This document shows positions 49,150-60,160 of a stretch of DNA of 64,000 nucleotides, one piece after another. The stretch is from Mesostigma viride (lineage: Eukaryota; Streptophyta; Mesostigmatophyceae; Mesostigmatales; Mesostigmataceae). The DNA lies in assembly GCA_009746045.1 (NCBI GenBank), contig RPFO01000027.1, positions 4,986,573 to 5,050,572 on the forward strand. The letters run 5' to 3'. The position numbers were made by a program, and so were the translations under genes. The number at the start of each line of letters is the position of its first letter. The stretch's first letter is position 1. The notes under the pieces are model-generated. The model was not told the DNA's origin. It was given only the letters and a program-made list of their open reading frames with translations, and ran no database searches.

Positions 49150-49530
49150 AGTAGTGTTTCTTTTAGGGTTGCAGCCCTTCCAGGCTGTAGCCCCCTTTTC
49201 TTTTTGTCATGCTGCAGCCCTTCCAGGCTGTAGCCCATTTTTGTGCTGCAGCCCTTACATGCTGCATGCATGTAGCCCATTGTGGTGCTGCAGCCCTTAC
49301 AGGCTGTAGCCCCCTTTGTGTGTGTGTGTGTGTGCTGCAGCCCTTCCAGGCTGTAGCCCATTTTTGCGTTGCAGCCCTTCCCGGCTGTAGCCCATTTTTG
49401 CGTTGCAGCCCTTCCCGGCTGTAGCCCATTTTTGCGTTGCAGCCTCTCCCGGCTGTAGCCCATTTAGCGTTGCAGTCCTTCCAGGCTGTAGCCCAAGTGT
49501 TTCTTTTTAGTGGCAGCCCTTATAGGCTGT
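49150..49530. repeat. ~33-45-bp minisatellite in LTR-element interior
   Basis: Core GCAGCCCTTCCAGGCTGTAG with CCCATTTTTGCGTT or longer spacers, nine or ten copies; GCAGCC...GGCTG can form a small hairpin in each unit. Confidence 0.85.
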
Positions 49531-50405
49531 AGCCCCTAGCAGCAATAGTGTACACTGTGGCTTGCTCCTTAATCTTCGGAGCACGCTGAACAGGTCATTC
49601 GTGGGTACGGGTGGGGGAGGCAGGTCTTGCCACTCTTGTTCAGGCAGAAGAGTTAATTCTTATGCACACGGCACTCCTGGGTCACTAGGAGCCACTTGTA
49701 CCACTCTATGACCTTCACCACCACCTTTGCCTTCTGCCCCAACCCTCCTCTCACCTGGGTCATCAGTGTAGAGGGTACAGGGAGGGCAACAATTGTTGGA
49801 TGCACTACGTAGCTGTGACAACAGGTAGTCATATCTGTTGCATGCGCGAATGGTGACGCGCAGTAGTAGCTACTTTGGTTGGCTGCTGCACTGTTGCAGG
49901 TGGTCACACTTGTTCTTTTCCTTCATTGGGTTGTTTTATTTTCTTTAGGTACTGGTAGTCATGCCAGTATCTTGGAGACAGGCAGGTAGTAGCCAGTCTG
50001 GCTAGCTGCTGCGCTAGCTGTCACGGGTGGTCACACCTGTCCTTCCTCTTTCTTTTGTTGATTGGTTATTTCCATATGCTGCTAGTCATGCCAGTATGTT
50101 GACACTGTGTCCCTTTGGTTGTAGCCGTTAGCTGCCTATACCATACCTCCTTTGCAGGGGCCAGGATGGCTGCCTGCATGTGCTCACCTTATAGGTGCTA
50201 TAGTGACAATTGCTATCTTTAGTAGCATCGTCCCTTGTAGTCTTTAGTGACTGCAATATTCTAGCAATATTTATATCAGCTGTGACAGCAGCTAGTAATA
50301 GCTGTGTTGTCTAGGTTGGTCTTATTTGCTACTAGACATCGCAATTAGGGATACCCTCATGGCTGTTGCTGTCTCTTTGTTGGGATTAAGGGGACGGGAC
50401 ACCCC

Positions 50406-50431
50406 CGAATTTTTTGGCGCCAAAAAATTCG
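50406..50431. promoter_or_regulatory. 26-bp perfect palindrome with E2F consensus core
   Basis: Half-site CGAATTTTTTGGC followed by its exact reverse complement. The centre contains TTTGGCGCCAAA, the canonical E2F/DP site. It lies about 60 bp upstream of a well-contexted ATG (GCCATGGCG at 50492), inside the LTR element. Binding is inferred from the motif only. Confidence 0.65.
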
Positions 50432-50491
50432 CGCCGGAACCGAAGGTCACAAATTTCACGTGCACGGTGCGCGCACCCCTTGCGGAAGTGG

Positions 50492-50588
50492 CCATGGCGA
50501 CTGCGTTCAGGCGAAACTACCACAATAGGGCAAGCGAAATGCAAAAATTTTACTCGAATCTAAAAGACGATGAGTTTATGATGTTAGT
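50492..50588 (+). CDS. Candidate first coding exon inside the LTR element (unknown product)
   Basis: ATG in the context GTGGCCATGGCG opens MATAFRRNYHNRASEMQKFY, then SNLKDDEFMM, up to a donor-like A|GTATGT at 50589. Charged, helical, no family recognised. Supported only by context (E2F-like palindrome upstream, start context, donor). Confidence 0.3.
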
Positions 50589-50828
50589 ATGTGGCGGAAA
50601 TCAGCTGGTTTACAATATCGCTGTTGTTTTTTTATGCCATCGGCATGGGGGGTAATCTGAATTTTTTGGTCGCGCGGAATGAAATAGAATTCATGATAGC
50701 GGCAGTAAAATCGCGGTTTTGGGGGTTGTTCTGACCGTGAAGCAGGCATTAATACCGGTAGCATCGAATTCTAAACCCAGCTGGTGGTTTTTGCCAGATT
50801 TTCGGCCATTATCGGTAAGTAATTGTTC

Positions 50829-50912
50829 AGACCTGCGCAGTGCGTGTCTGACCTGTCCATGGAAGAACGGCTGTTGTTGCGCGCCTGGGCGCGGGATTTA
50901 CGAGGGCAAGGT
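50829..50912 (+). CDS. Candidate internal exon inside the LTR element (unknown product)
   Basis: Between TTGTTCAG and GGGCAAG|GTACAG an open frame reads SDLSMEERLLLRAWARDLRG. Protein-like composition but no domain recognised. It may belong with the candidate exon at 50492. Alternatively a decayed gag remnant. Confidence 0.3.
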
Positions 50913-51779
50913 ACAGATGTGTCGCGAATGTTATCTGCTATCAGTGCTTTCTTCTATGAGCTCATCGTTCGAAGTTTTTTGCGTTCTTTTTGGGCAGTTT
51001 CCGCCAGCTAGCTCGCCGTCGCTTGCCGTTGTGTTGTCGAATACTGGCAGCTTTAGATTGTTTTCGTTGATGCCGTGATCAGGGCCGCTTAAGTCGCAGC
51101 CTATAGCTCGTCGGGAAGGTATAAGGCATTTCATAAAACGTGTTGTGGCAAGGATGTTGTGCGTATGGACGCTTCTTGTTGTGTGAGAGTGACGCACCCT
51201 CTCTTCGCAGGCCGCAGCGGCATCACAGCACTCATGCGCTGAAGGGCCGCCAATTGTTTATTTGCATTTTATCGTGCAGGGATGGAAGTGTTATAGTGAT
51301 GATGATGTTGGAGATATTGCATTTGTGTGACTGCATGTAGATAGCAGGCACCATTGGTTGTTTGAGCTTTCCTTTGTTATGATGATGTGATAAGACTACA
51401 ATGTGCTGAGCCAACCATGGTTGACATGCATGACTGCATGCAAGCTATATATACCATGTTCCTACTTGGTTCCTTGCCCTCCATAGTCCCAGTTTGTCAT
51501 CCATGCTGGGGAGGACAGTTTAGGAGGTGTTGTTGTGTTGATTAGCTTGGTAGGCATCAACCTTACACTCTAACCTGGGAGAAACATAGGAAATGCTGCT
51601 TAGGCATGTTAGGGCTACCATCGTCAAGGCTATGCACATATTTACAAGGCTGGCCATGCTCGAGGGACGATGAAGACGTATGAGGTGCGTGGCCACCCCT
51701 TTGTACTTCATAACATATTCAGCATGGATTTGGTGCATGTTGGATGGCATATGAAGTGGCATTGTGGTGTTACTAACTT

Positions 51780-52260
51780 ACTGAGTGGTTCTTAGCGCCT
51801 TGTCAGGTGGTCATATAGGAAACCCATCAACTTGAGTAGTTCTTGTCACAATGACCCCCCACATTGAGCATGCGTTGCCGTCAGCGTGCAAGAGTTAATT
51901 ATGTGTGCTTTGGTCAGTTTGCAGATGTCTTTGATGAAGAAGGAGGTGCTAGTGTGGCTAAATGGTTACTCTAATTTCCTTGTAGCGTCTACATGGGTGG
52001 CCGTCTTGGAATGGTTGTAACTTGGGCAGTTCTTGTCAGAATGTCGTCAAACCTTGAACATAGGAGGTACCATATGTGCAGAGGATGGTAGTGTGTGGTT
52101 TGGCCAGTTTTCACGTGGCTTGGATGAATAAAGGGGTGTTAGTGTGGTTAAATACTGGCTAAAACCTCCCTTAGCTTCGTCATTGGTGACAACCTAAGAA
52201 CGTTAATAACTGGAGCTGTGGTGGTCAGAATGACCTGAAATTTTGGGGCTGCATGTCCCC
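51780..52260. repeat. Diverged ~200-bp tandem repeats in LTR-element interior
   Basis: Recurring TTGTCAGAATG, GTTTGGCCAGTTTKCA and GAAGGAGGTGCTAGTGTGGC/TAAAGGGGTGTTAGTGTGGT blocks, two to three copies. Further duplications occur at 52960-53250 (TTCCAGTCAGGGAGGGTT twice) and 49880-50100. Confidence 0.6.
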
Positions 52261-54959
52261 CCCTCTCTAGTATTTGGGAATATATGGTATGGCAACATTT
52301 GAAGTGTTTATGATTTGATTTATTTTTTTTTCATTAAAAAAGGACCCTTTTTGCGGGAAAATTAATAACTGGTGCATCCATGCTTATGTATTGGTCCCAA
52401 TTAGGCAGACTTTCTCAAAAGTGGGGGAACTATGCGGGAATATGTGATTTGGTCCCAATATGTTTGCCCATTGTCCTAGGAAAAATGTGACTAAAATAGC
52501 GTCTTTTTCTATTTTTAGCGCGTAACCGGTGTATGGTGGGGGCTAGTACCACCCCCAAGTGGCTGGAAAATTTTTTTTTTATCATATTTATGGTCCCCAA
52601 TCATCATTGGATTTTTAGCACATGCATAGGTATGGTTTCCAGAAAAGTGCCCTTTAGGGGTGTCCCCTCCCCTTAATTAGTTAGAGTGACAGTTGTTGCA
52701 ACAGTTAGTCATAGCTGGTGCCATCATGAGTATTTTGTTCCTTTTGCTTCTTTTGGTTCCTGTGTATATGGCCCTCACGGCCGTCCATGTGAAGTGCATC
52801 AACACTTTACCTCACTTTTGTTTTCTTAAGTGGTTGTCGCCGGCGTTCCACCGGCTTGTTCCTTTGTGCATCATGTCCATCTTCAAGCGTCGGCCTGCTT
52901 GGCAAGGGTAATTAATTTTTCTTACCTTTGACGTATCTATGCCACGTGGTTGTTTCAGGATGATGCGCTTGCTTGTTGTAGCTCGGGTACCTTACTTTTC
53001 CTTCCAGTCAGGGAGGGTTCTATCAGCATATGCTTTGCAACCTTCCTAGTTGCAGATTTCACTTTGCTGAAATGCATGCTGTTGTGGACGTTCATGGACA
53101 TCATTTCCCACGTGTGGATCCTACAGGGTTCCCAGTACTCCTGTCATGCACACTTGTCTCCTCGTACTTTTTCCTTCCAGTCAGGGAGGGTTACGTCGCC
53201 ACAATGTGCAACCTTCTTAGTTGCAGGTTTTAGGCAATGGAGCACTTAGCTGCATGACGGGCCTGGGATTGTTGTTGATTTTTGTTGCTTGACATAACAA
53301 TCTATGGATCCTATAGGGTTAGCAGTACTCCTTCAGTTTGAAGGCGCTATTAGCATTTTGTTCTCTTCCCTGTTCTAAGGGGAGTTAGGACTCTTCACAT
53401 GGGGTGCATTGGGTTTTACCATCACCCCCACATCATCTATCCTCAGTCGCATTCAGCCCCTTGCCATCACCCCTTCCCTGCACAGCCACCGTGCCAGGAG
53501 CTAGCAATTAAGTAGTAATCCTTGCTGTTAATCGGGGTTGCTGTTGGTCATACCTGTTGTTTGCTGGGATTGATGTCAGGTGATAATGGGTGTTTCTACC
53601 CATTGCATGTTGTGGGTGTGTGGCACGTTTCTGTTGCAGGTAGTCATACCTTTTTTTTTTGTACTCAATACTAGCGGTCATGCTGGTAACCGTGGCAATG
53701 GTTTATCGGACATCGCCAGCTAGACACATCTACCATGATGACAGGGGCTCGTGATAGCTCAGTACCGGGGAGTTCCTCGACGTGTTTGTAGGGGCAGCCT
53801 TGCTTGTGGACCTGATCACTCCTGGCACTCTCACTGCCATTCGGACACATGTTTCGTAGACACTGCCTGGTCCTAGCTGACCTTCACACCCCTTTAATTC
53901 TCCCCAGTCTGGGGGTACCCTTGTTGGTACAATGTCTTTGTACCTCAGTTGTGGCACGTCTATTTTGGCTTGATATTCTATCTGTTTGGTTTGTTTGGAA
54001 TTTTTTTTTTCCTTTCCCCCCCCCCCCCCTCCAGGTGCTTTCCGTCGCGAGGGCGCTCCGATTCCCATAGAGGGGGGAGCCGAGAAGAAGGAAGAGGCTT
54101 CACAGCCCCTTAGGGGGGGGAGGAGTCACAGAGATAGGCATCTGTGTGTTACCCAGTTAGTGGACTGAAGGGAGAGGCTCCCATCCCCCTTAGGGGGGGG
54201 AGGAGTCAGTGTGAGAAAGCACTGAGGTTACTAGTGTTATAACTAGTGGCTCTAGTAGCAACTAGATATTGTGTCTGTACTAGCTAGTAGTCATACTAGT
54301 GGATGCACATGTTGGTCGTGTGTTGGGGTTGTAGTAGGTGTATGAGGGTGTACGTGGTGTGTGCATAAAGGATTGGAAGATGCGTATGCATGTCAGAGGA
54401 ATCTTTCAATTTTTTTTCTTTGAACTTGGTGTGGGTTCCTCCATGCATGCCGAGGCACACGCTTGGCTCCCCCTTAGGGGGGGGGAGGTATCTCATCTCT
54501 TTCGTGCGATGGATGTGCGCAGTCATGCACACTTGTCTCTTCCCCACCACACCAATACCAGCCGCATGTCCGCAAGGAGGAGCTATCTGCTCTTCAGGAC
54601 CCCGCTCTTCAGGAGGGGTTGGACCTCGGCATTAGTTCATTCGGCGCGGAGTCCCCCTTGTAGTCATACGAGGTGGCGAGGGACACCGATTTCATAAGGG
54701 TTACGTACGGCGGCGACAAGAGCGCGGGATACGGTGCGCGCAGTACGAGCTATGATCGCGCCTCCTCCAGTTGCGACGTCTGCGCGACGTCGGCGCAGTG
54801 GCGGGCCGTCGGGCGAAGTATCACACGCGACTTCCGTCGCAAGCGTATATTTGTGCAACGGTGGTAAGCCACTGTACATGGAGCCCGCGCTATGCCCCTC
54901 AGGTATAGTGGCGACGGGCGACAAGGACAAGGAGACACAGTGGCCACATCGGCGAGTCG

Positions 54960-55175
54960 ATGGACGCATCGGCGAGTCATTTGTTGGACAACATGGTTTC
55001 CGGCATTAGCAAGGCGTCCGACCTCTCTTCGCAGTCCGCGGTGGAGGTCGAGCAGCGGGTTATCTCCCAGCTGCAGGCGCTGCGTTTAGGTTTGGAGAAA
55101 CAGATGGTTGCACAGGCAGAACGTTTTTTTTTTAGGCGCGGTTGTCCACCACGATGGAAGCGGTACTCCAGAAGG
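54960..55175 (+). CDS. Short ORF in LTR-element interior, helical (doubtful)
   Basis: Frame MDASASHLLDNMVSGISKAS, then EVEQRVISQLQALRLGLEKQ, looks like an amphipathic coiled coil and could be a gag remnant. No other retroviral motif nearby; neighbouring frames are broken. Confidence 0.25.
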
Positions 55176-56030
55176 TGATGCATGGAGCGGATGTTGACTC
55201 CCCAAGCGGCGGCGGGACCTGGGGCTTCTGCACCTTCCAGTGCAGGACCCAATCAGGTCGCGCCTTAAGGGCCGGGCGGGGCAGTCACTGCAGCGCGACG
55301 TTACCGGTGGGTACTGTGACCGTTGCGGGTGGTAATTCCGGGGTTTTGGGGCCGTCAGGTCCCCCAATGACGGGGCTTTCCAGTGCCCGTCCAGGGGTCG
55401 TACCGGGGCCGTCAGGTCCCCTCGTGGCGGGGCTTTCCAGCTCCTCCCACCGACCTTTGGCTCCTGTCCAGGTTCCCCCTCAGGGGTCTGGGTGGAACTC
55501 CCTATTGCCACGTGTGGCGATAGTACGGGCGTGCGATTGGTCATGGTCACATGACAGTTTACATTGTGTTCTTCACCACATTGTCTTATCGGGTTGGAGC
55601 TTTTGGCACCTTGCTTGCCATTGGTAGACTGTTCTATTTGGGACGTCGTTGAGTTGGTGACGTTTGGTGACATTTGGCGACATTCGGTGACATTTGGCAA
55701 CACTCGGTGATCTTTGGCGACTTTTGGCTACTTTATTGTAGCATGGCCTTTATTGGCTCTTGTGATGAGAATTTGGAGGTTGAGCCACCTGCGTGTGATG
55801 TATCACCTCGTGCAGTTACAGTGGTGGTCGTGTCGATGCCTGTATTGACTATCCTCACTTTGCATGTGTTACGATTCACGTATATGCGTGGCTAAACTTG
55901 TGGTGATCGTGGAGACCTTGGCTCACTGCCCTGTGTCTTGGCCCCTCGCTTCTGTCCTAAAGTTGGGCATGCATCCTTCTTCTGCGTGCCGCGCGGCCAA
56001 TGGACGGGATCTGAGTTGGGCTTGCCCGAT

Positions 56031-56058
56031 GGACCAGCTTAGTCGTGCAAGCTGGTCC
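56031..56058. other. 10-bp perfect hairpin near right LTR
   Basis: GGACCAGCTT and AAGCTGGTCC separated by 8 bases, about 130 bp upstream of the right LTR. Confidence 0.6.
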
Positions 56059-56188
56059 CTACCCCATCGGGACCATAGGTCACTCATGGGTTGTGCACAC
56101 CATGAGTATACAGAGTCTAGCATGTTCTGGGCGTGGTTGTCGTTGGGCTACCGGGGTAGCCGACCTCTCCCCAGAGAGGGGGGAGGAG

Positions 56189-56683
56189 TGTTGCGTCCAA
56201 GCCTATTTAACTAGGTTCAAATTAAGTTAGTGGACAGTTTGACTTTGGCGCAACAATGCAAAATAGGCGAAGTCTTAGTGTTCGACTATTTAGGACTATT
56301 TGTACAGCCGGTTCATACGGATTTGTACTTGCTATTCAGTTGGTTTTGTAGTACTTTTGGTACTTTGGTTTATATGTAGGTGCGCAGCATGCATGTCAAT
56401 GTGCGTGGACCTAGTATAAGTCGTTTTGGGTCGTACGGTCAAGTCGTGTGAACCATAGCGCCCTAGAGATCTTGGTTGACCATGCGTCCAAGCAGTGCTG
56501 CTTGGCACTGCTTGCATGGCAACGCCGTGAGCCGCCAAGGTTAATAGTGTGTGGGAACGTTCACCATTGTCACCCCCGGAATGAATTAAATGAATTGAGT
56601 TAATCTCTTTCTCTTTCCGGCTGGGTCATGCCCGCGGGTTTAGGAAATGCATGGTCCTGAATTCCTGTCGTAAATGCTACATG
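56189..56683 (+). repeat. Right LTR
   Basis: About 495 bp, preceded by the polypurine tract at 56174-56188 and followed by TGCCC. It contains the same TTCGACTATTTAGGACTATT and GTTTAGGAAATGCATGGTCC blocks as the left LTR. Confidence 0.85.
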
Positions 56684-57939
56684 TGCCCGCCCAGGCCCTT
56701 CGAGCGCCAGTAGGTGTTGAGTGAACGGAGCCTGGCCCAGGCCAGGCCGATGCGGGTGTCCACATCGTCTGCAGTGTCAGGAAGCCAACTCCCCAACAGT
56801 TTGAAGCGATCGCGGAACGGGACCGCCGTCCCGTCGAGCAGGCGCGGCAGCGGTGGTGTACTGGAGGCCCCAATCACCATCGCCTCAGTTTTGACACTAA
56901 TCTCCAACCCCACCGCCCTCGCCTCCAGGCCCAGACAGTCCAGCCAGGTCTGAATGTGCTCGGGGCGCGCGATGAGGGTGGTGTCGTCCGCATAAATCAA
57001 GTCGGCCAGGCGGTAACCAGGTTTAACCCCGCCGTGCGCGCTGTCGTTAAGGATGTCCAAGCCAGGCTCGAACCCCTTAAGAGCAGTAAAGCGCGCACGT
57101 GCCCGGCGCATGACGTGATCCACGACAATAATGAACAGGTATGGGGACAGGACACAACCTTGCCACACCCCGTGGTGAAGGGGGAATGGTGGGGTGGTGC
57201 CTTCCGCAGTCCGCACTACTGCCTGTGAGCCCTCATACAGTCGGCGAATGGCAGCAATAAACGCAGGTGGTACCCAATCCAGAGCTAGGATGGCCCAAAG
57301 AGCCTCCCAGAGAACCGTGTCAAAGGCCTTGATATAGTCAACAAAAATGAAGACCAGCGGCAAACTGTCAGGGGGAAGGCGACGCACCTCCTCCATCAAC
57401 CGGCGCGCGACAAACACAGCCATGACAGTGTTACGACCACGACGGAAACCCATCTGAGACTCACCCAGGTGTGGGTCCAGCGCGGCGCGGAGCCTGTGCA
57501 GCATCATGCGCATGAAGACCTTCAGAGCGGCGCTCTGGAGGCAGACACCCCGGTAGTTACCGGGGTCAGCAGCAGAGCCCTTCTTGTACAGCATGACGCG
57601 GATGGCCGTCTGCCACTCAGCAGGCGGAGGCTCGTCAGAAAGCAGGACACAGTTGCAGAACGCCAGCAGAAGATCCCTAACCGCCGGATCAGGGGTCTTC
57701 AGCAGCTCAGCAGAAAGGTGGTCGGCACCGACCGCCGCATCGTACCGCAGGCGGGCAAGGGCGCCGTCCAATTCCTTCAAAGTGAAGGGGTGGACGACGT
57801 CGTCGGTGGCAAGGCAGCCCTCCTGCAAGGCGGGGACTTGGTAGTCCGCGGCCGAGGAAGGGGGCGCGCCGGCGGCGGCGGGGGTCCGCCGGCAATACCG
57901 TATTATACCGTATAATACGCCGTATATAATTGAACACGG

Positions 57940-60060
57940 GGACATATCGCCCAGGCTGGGCGGGCTTGGTGCCAGCTAGTCTATCTGATGTATCTACATG
58001 ATCTGTGCGGGCCAGGTGCCCGGCTAGGCCCAGGCGCCTGTGCCTAATAATGTGGGAAACATAGGGCAAATCAGCGTACGGCAAATCCTCATTACTAATG
58101 TGCAAACCAAAGGGGATGTTAAGGGCCTTGCGCAGCATCTGGGTGACGGCGCCGTCGAGTCGTTGCTCCAGCTCCTGCGTCAGTGTCCAGGTCTCGGCGC
58201 CGTAGGTCAGGATCGTCAGAATGACGATCTTTAAGAGGTCACGCTTGACAATCCGGGGTAGGGCGGGGTTGCTCCACCAGCAGCGGTGGTCATGGAGGTG
58301 CGCCCACGCCATGCCGATCCGTGTCGTCATGTCGTCCTCGCAGTCGGGAAGCCAACTGCCGAGCAGCTTGAAGCGGCCTGAAGGAGGGTAGTTGACCTCG
58401 GCATCGTCTAAGAGGCGGAGTGTGGGTGGGGGCCCTGCCATGCCGAGGGCCAGGGCCTCCGTTTTGGGGCTGATTTCTAGACCAAACGCCCGAGCCTCGA
58501 GCGCCAGGCAGTCCAGCCAAAGTTGGGCAGACTCCGGCTTCTCGATGAGCGTGATCGGTCGGCATAAATGAGGTCAGCTAGTAAATTCTGCTTGTTAGTC
58601 GGCCCCCCTTCTCCAAGCTCGTTCGTGATCGCTAGTCCAGGGGCACGGCCTGCAATGCTAGCAAAGCGAGCACGTGCCTGGCGCATAACATAATCCACTA
58701 CAATAATAAACAGGTACGGCGACAGGACGCAACCCTGCCAGACGCCGGTCTGCAGTGCATGGGCATGGCGGGGTAATGCCGTGTTGAGTGCGCACCGAAG
58801 TGGTCGACCCCTCATACAGCGTGCGGATGACGGTAATCAGGGGAGTGGGGACGCGAGCGCGAGCAAGTACAGCCCATATAGAGCGTCCCAGAGGACAGAA
58901 TCAAAAGCCTTGATGAAGTCGACGAAGATCAGGATGGCGGGAAACTCACCAGGTTGCAGGAGAGCGATTTCCTCGAAGAGGCGACGCGCGACGAAGATGG
59001 CCATGACGGTGTTGCGCCCAGGACGGAAGCCCATTTGACTTTCCCCAAGGTGACAGTCGAGAGCAGAACGAAGGCGGTTGAGGATCATGCGCATGAACAA
59101 CTTGAGTGCGGCGCTCTGGATGCAGACTCCTCTGTAGTTGGCGGGGTCGTCAGGGGAACCTTTGTTTTTGTACATGCAGCATAATAGGGTAGCTGTGCTG
59201 CCACTCAGGAATCGGCGGCGCGTCGGCAAGCAGGATCCGGTTGCAGACGTCAAGCAGGAACCCCGTGAGCGCCGTCAGCTTAATCACCGGGGCTGGGAGC
59301 TGGTCAGGTCCAACGGCGGCGTCTAAGAAGCGGAGTTGCTTGGCGGCGGTGCTCAGCTCGAGCTCGGTGAACGGCGGTAGCTCGTTGGGGTCGGCCAGGG
59401 GTTCCGTCAGGGCTGGGTACGTGTAGTCCTGCTCAGCGGCGGGCGGCGTGGGCGGCGCAGGGACGTCCACAGGTGCTACTGCCAGGCGTGCGGCCGCCAG
59501 AGGGCCAAGCGGCGGAGGCGGCGGGGGGGCGCCGAGCAGCCGGGACTGGGAGGAATACCACTGGTCGAGCTGCTGCTGCGGTGAGCCAGAGAGCGTCCGC
59601 GGCGCCGGCTGCGCGCCGCCGGCGGGCCGTTGGGCGTGACGCAGGCGGGTCCAGGCGTACTTGCCATGCTGGTCCTTGAGATGGGCGAAGTACTCGCGGA
59701 CATGAAGGTCCTCCTGCTCCTTGGTCGCCTGCCGGATGGCCGAGTGGTAATCGGCTTTGAGGCGGGCGTAGCGGGCGGGGTCGCTCGGTTGTCGCGCAGG
59801 GCTTGCCGGGCCTGGATGACGGCGGGGAGCCGGTGCAGGCTGGTGAAGCGGGGCGGGCGGCGGGGGGGCAGCAGGGCCCCGGCCGCGGGCAGCTTGTCAG
59901 CGAGGTGCCGAAGGGCCGATGCAGGGCCGGCAGCGAACAGCTGGGCGTGGCTGGCCGGGATGTCCAGCGCGTCGACGAACGCCTCTGCCGCGCGCTTGTG
60001 GGCGCGTTTTTCAGGGAAGTCCTCTGTCGCGTTTGCGTGCCATTATATCCTAGCCTATCA
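57940..60060 (-). pseudogene. LINE B reverse transcriptase, frameshifted
   Basis: Minus strand. Segments in alternating frames: 60045-59430 (RAAEAFVDALDIPASHAQLF, RPPRFTSLHRLPAVIQARQA) linking region; 59470-58837 with YKNKGSPDDPANYRGVCIQS and FVDFIKAFDSV; 58815-58477 with GVWQGCVLSPYLF and LADLIYAD, after which the second Asp of YADD is lost by a frameshift at about 58560; 58441-57940 with LTYGAETWTL and HRRLGLAGHLARTDHVDT. At least three frameshifts, so dead. It ends at GGGCGATATGTCC (57940-57952), next to an AT-rich palindromic junction and LINE A. Confidence 0.88.
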
Positions 60061-60160
60061 CTTGGAAGGCATATCCATTGCAATAGAGTACTCATGTGTG
60101 TGATCCGCCAGATTTAAAATCCAGTGTGATGCAGGTCACGGACATACTTGGCCGCCGACC

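Larger units (their letters stand above)
48009..56683 (+). mobile_element. LTR retrotransposon with 7.7-kb non-coding interior (LARD-like)
   Basis: LTRs at 48009-48486 and 56189-56683 share start TGTTGCGTCCAAGC and end GCTACATG. TGCCC at 48001-48005 and 56684-56688 is the probable target duplication, and the flanks join the interrupted LINE A frame. A polypurine tract GAGAGGGGGGAGGAG sits directly before the right LTR. No gag, protease, reverse transcriptase, RNase H or integrase motif is readable inside. A tRNA-type primer site starting TGG is not seen right after the left LTR. Probably mobilised in trans. Orientation from the polypurine tract is plus. Confidence 0.85.
47236..57905 (-). mobile_element. 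LINE A (5'-truncated non-LTR retrotransposon), split by an LTR element
   Basis: Minus strand. 57905-56684 encodes most of a reverse transcriptase without internal stops: motif A FVDYIKAFDT (about 57317-57346), GVWQGCVLSPYLF, motif C YADD (56994-56983). The frame stops at the LTR insertion (GLGGHM) and resumes at 48005 with GMLFKVLVLTVLTYGAEAWT, then the C-terminal GHLARTSQVDT region with frameshifts, and the 3' tail with an inverted repeat and (TTAA)n. It lacks endonuclease and ORF1, so it was truncated on insertion or later. Confidence 0.88.

Noticed and set aside
54086-54490. CCCCTTAGGGGGGGG repeats as terminators or telomere-like sequence
   Set aside because: Only three scattered copies within the LTR element; unit is not telomeric and eukaryotic context excludes a bacterial terminator.
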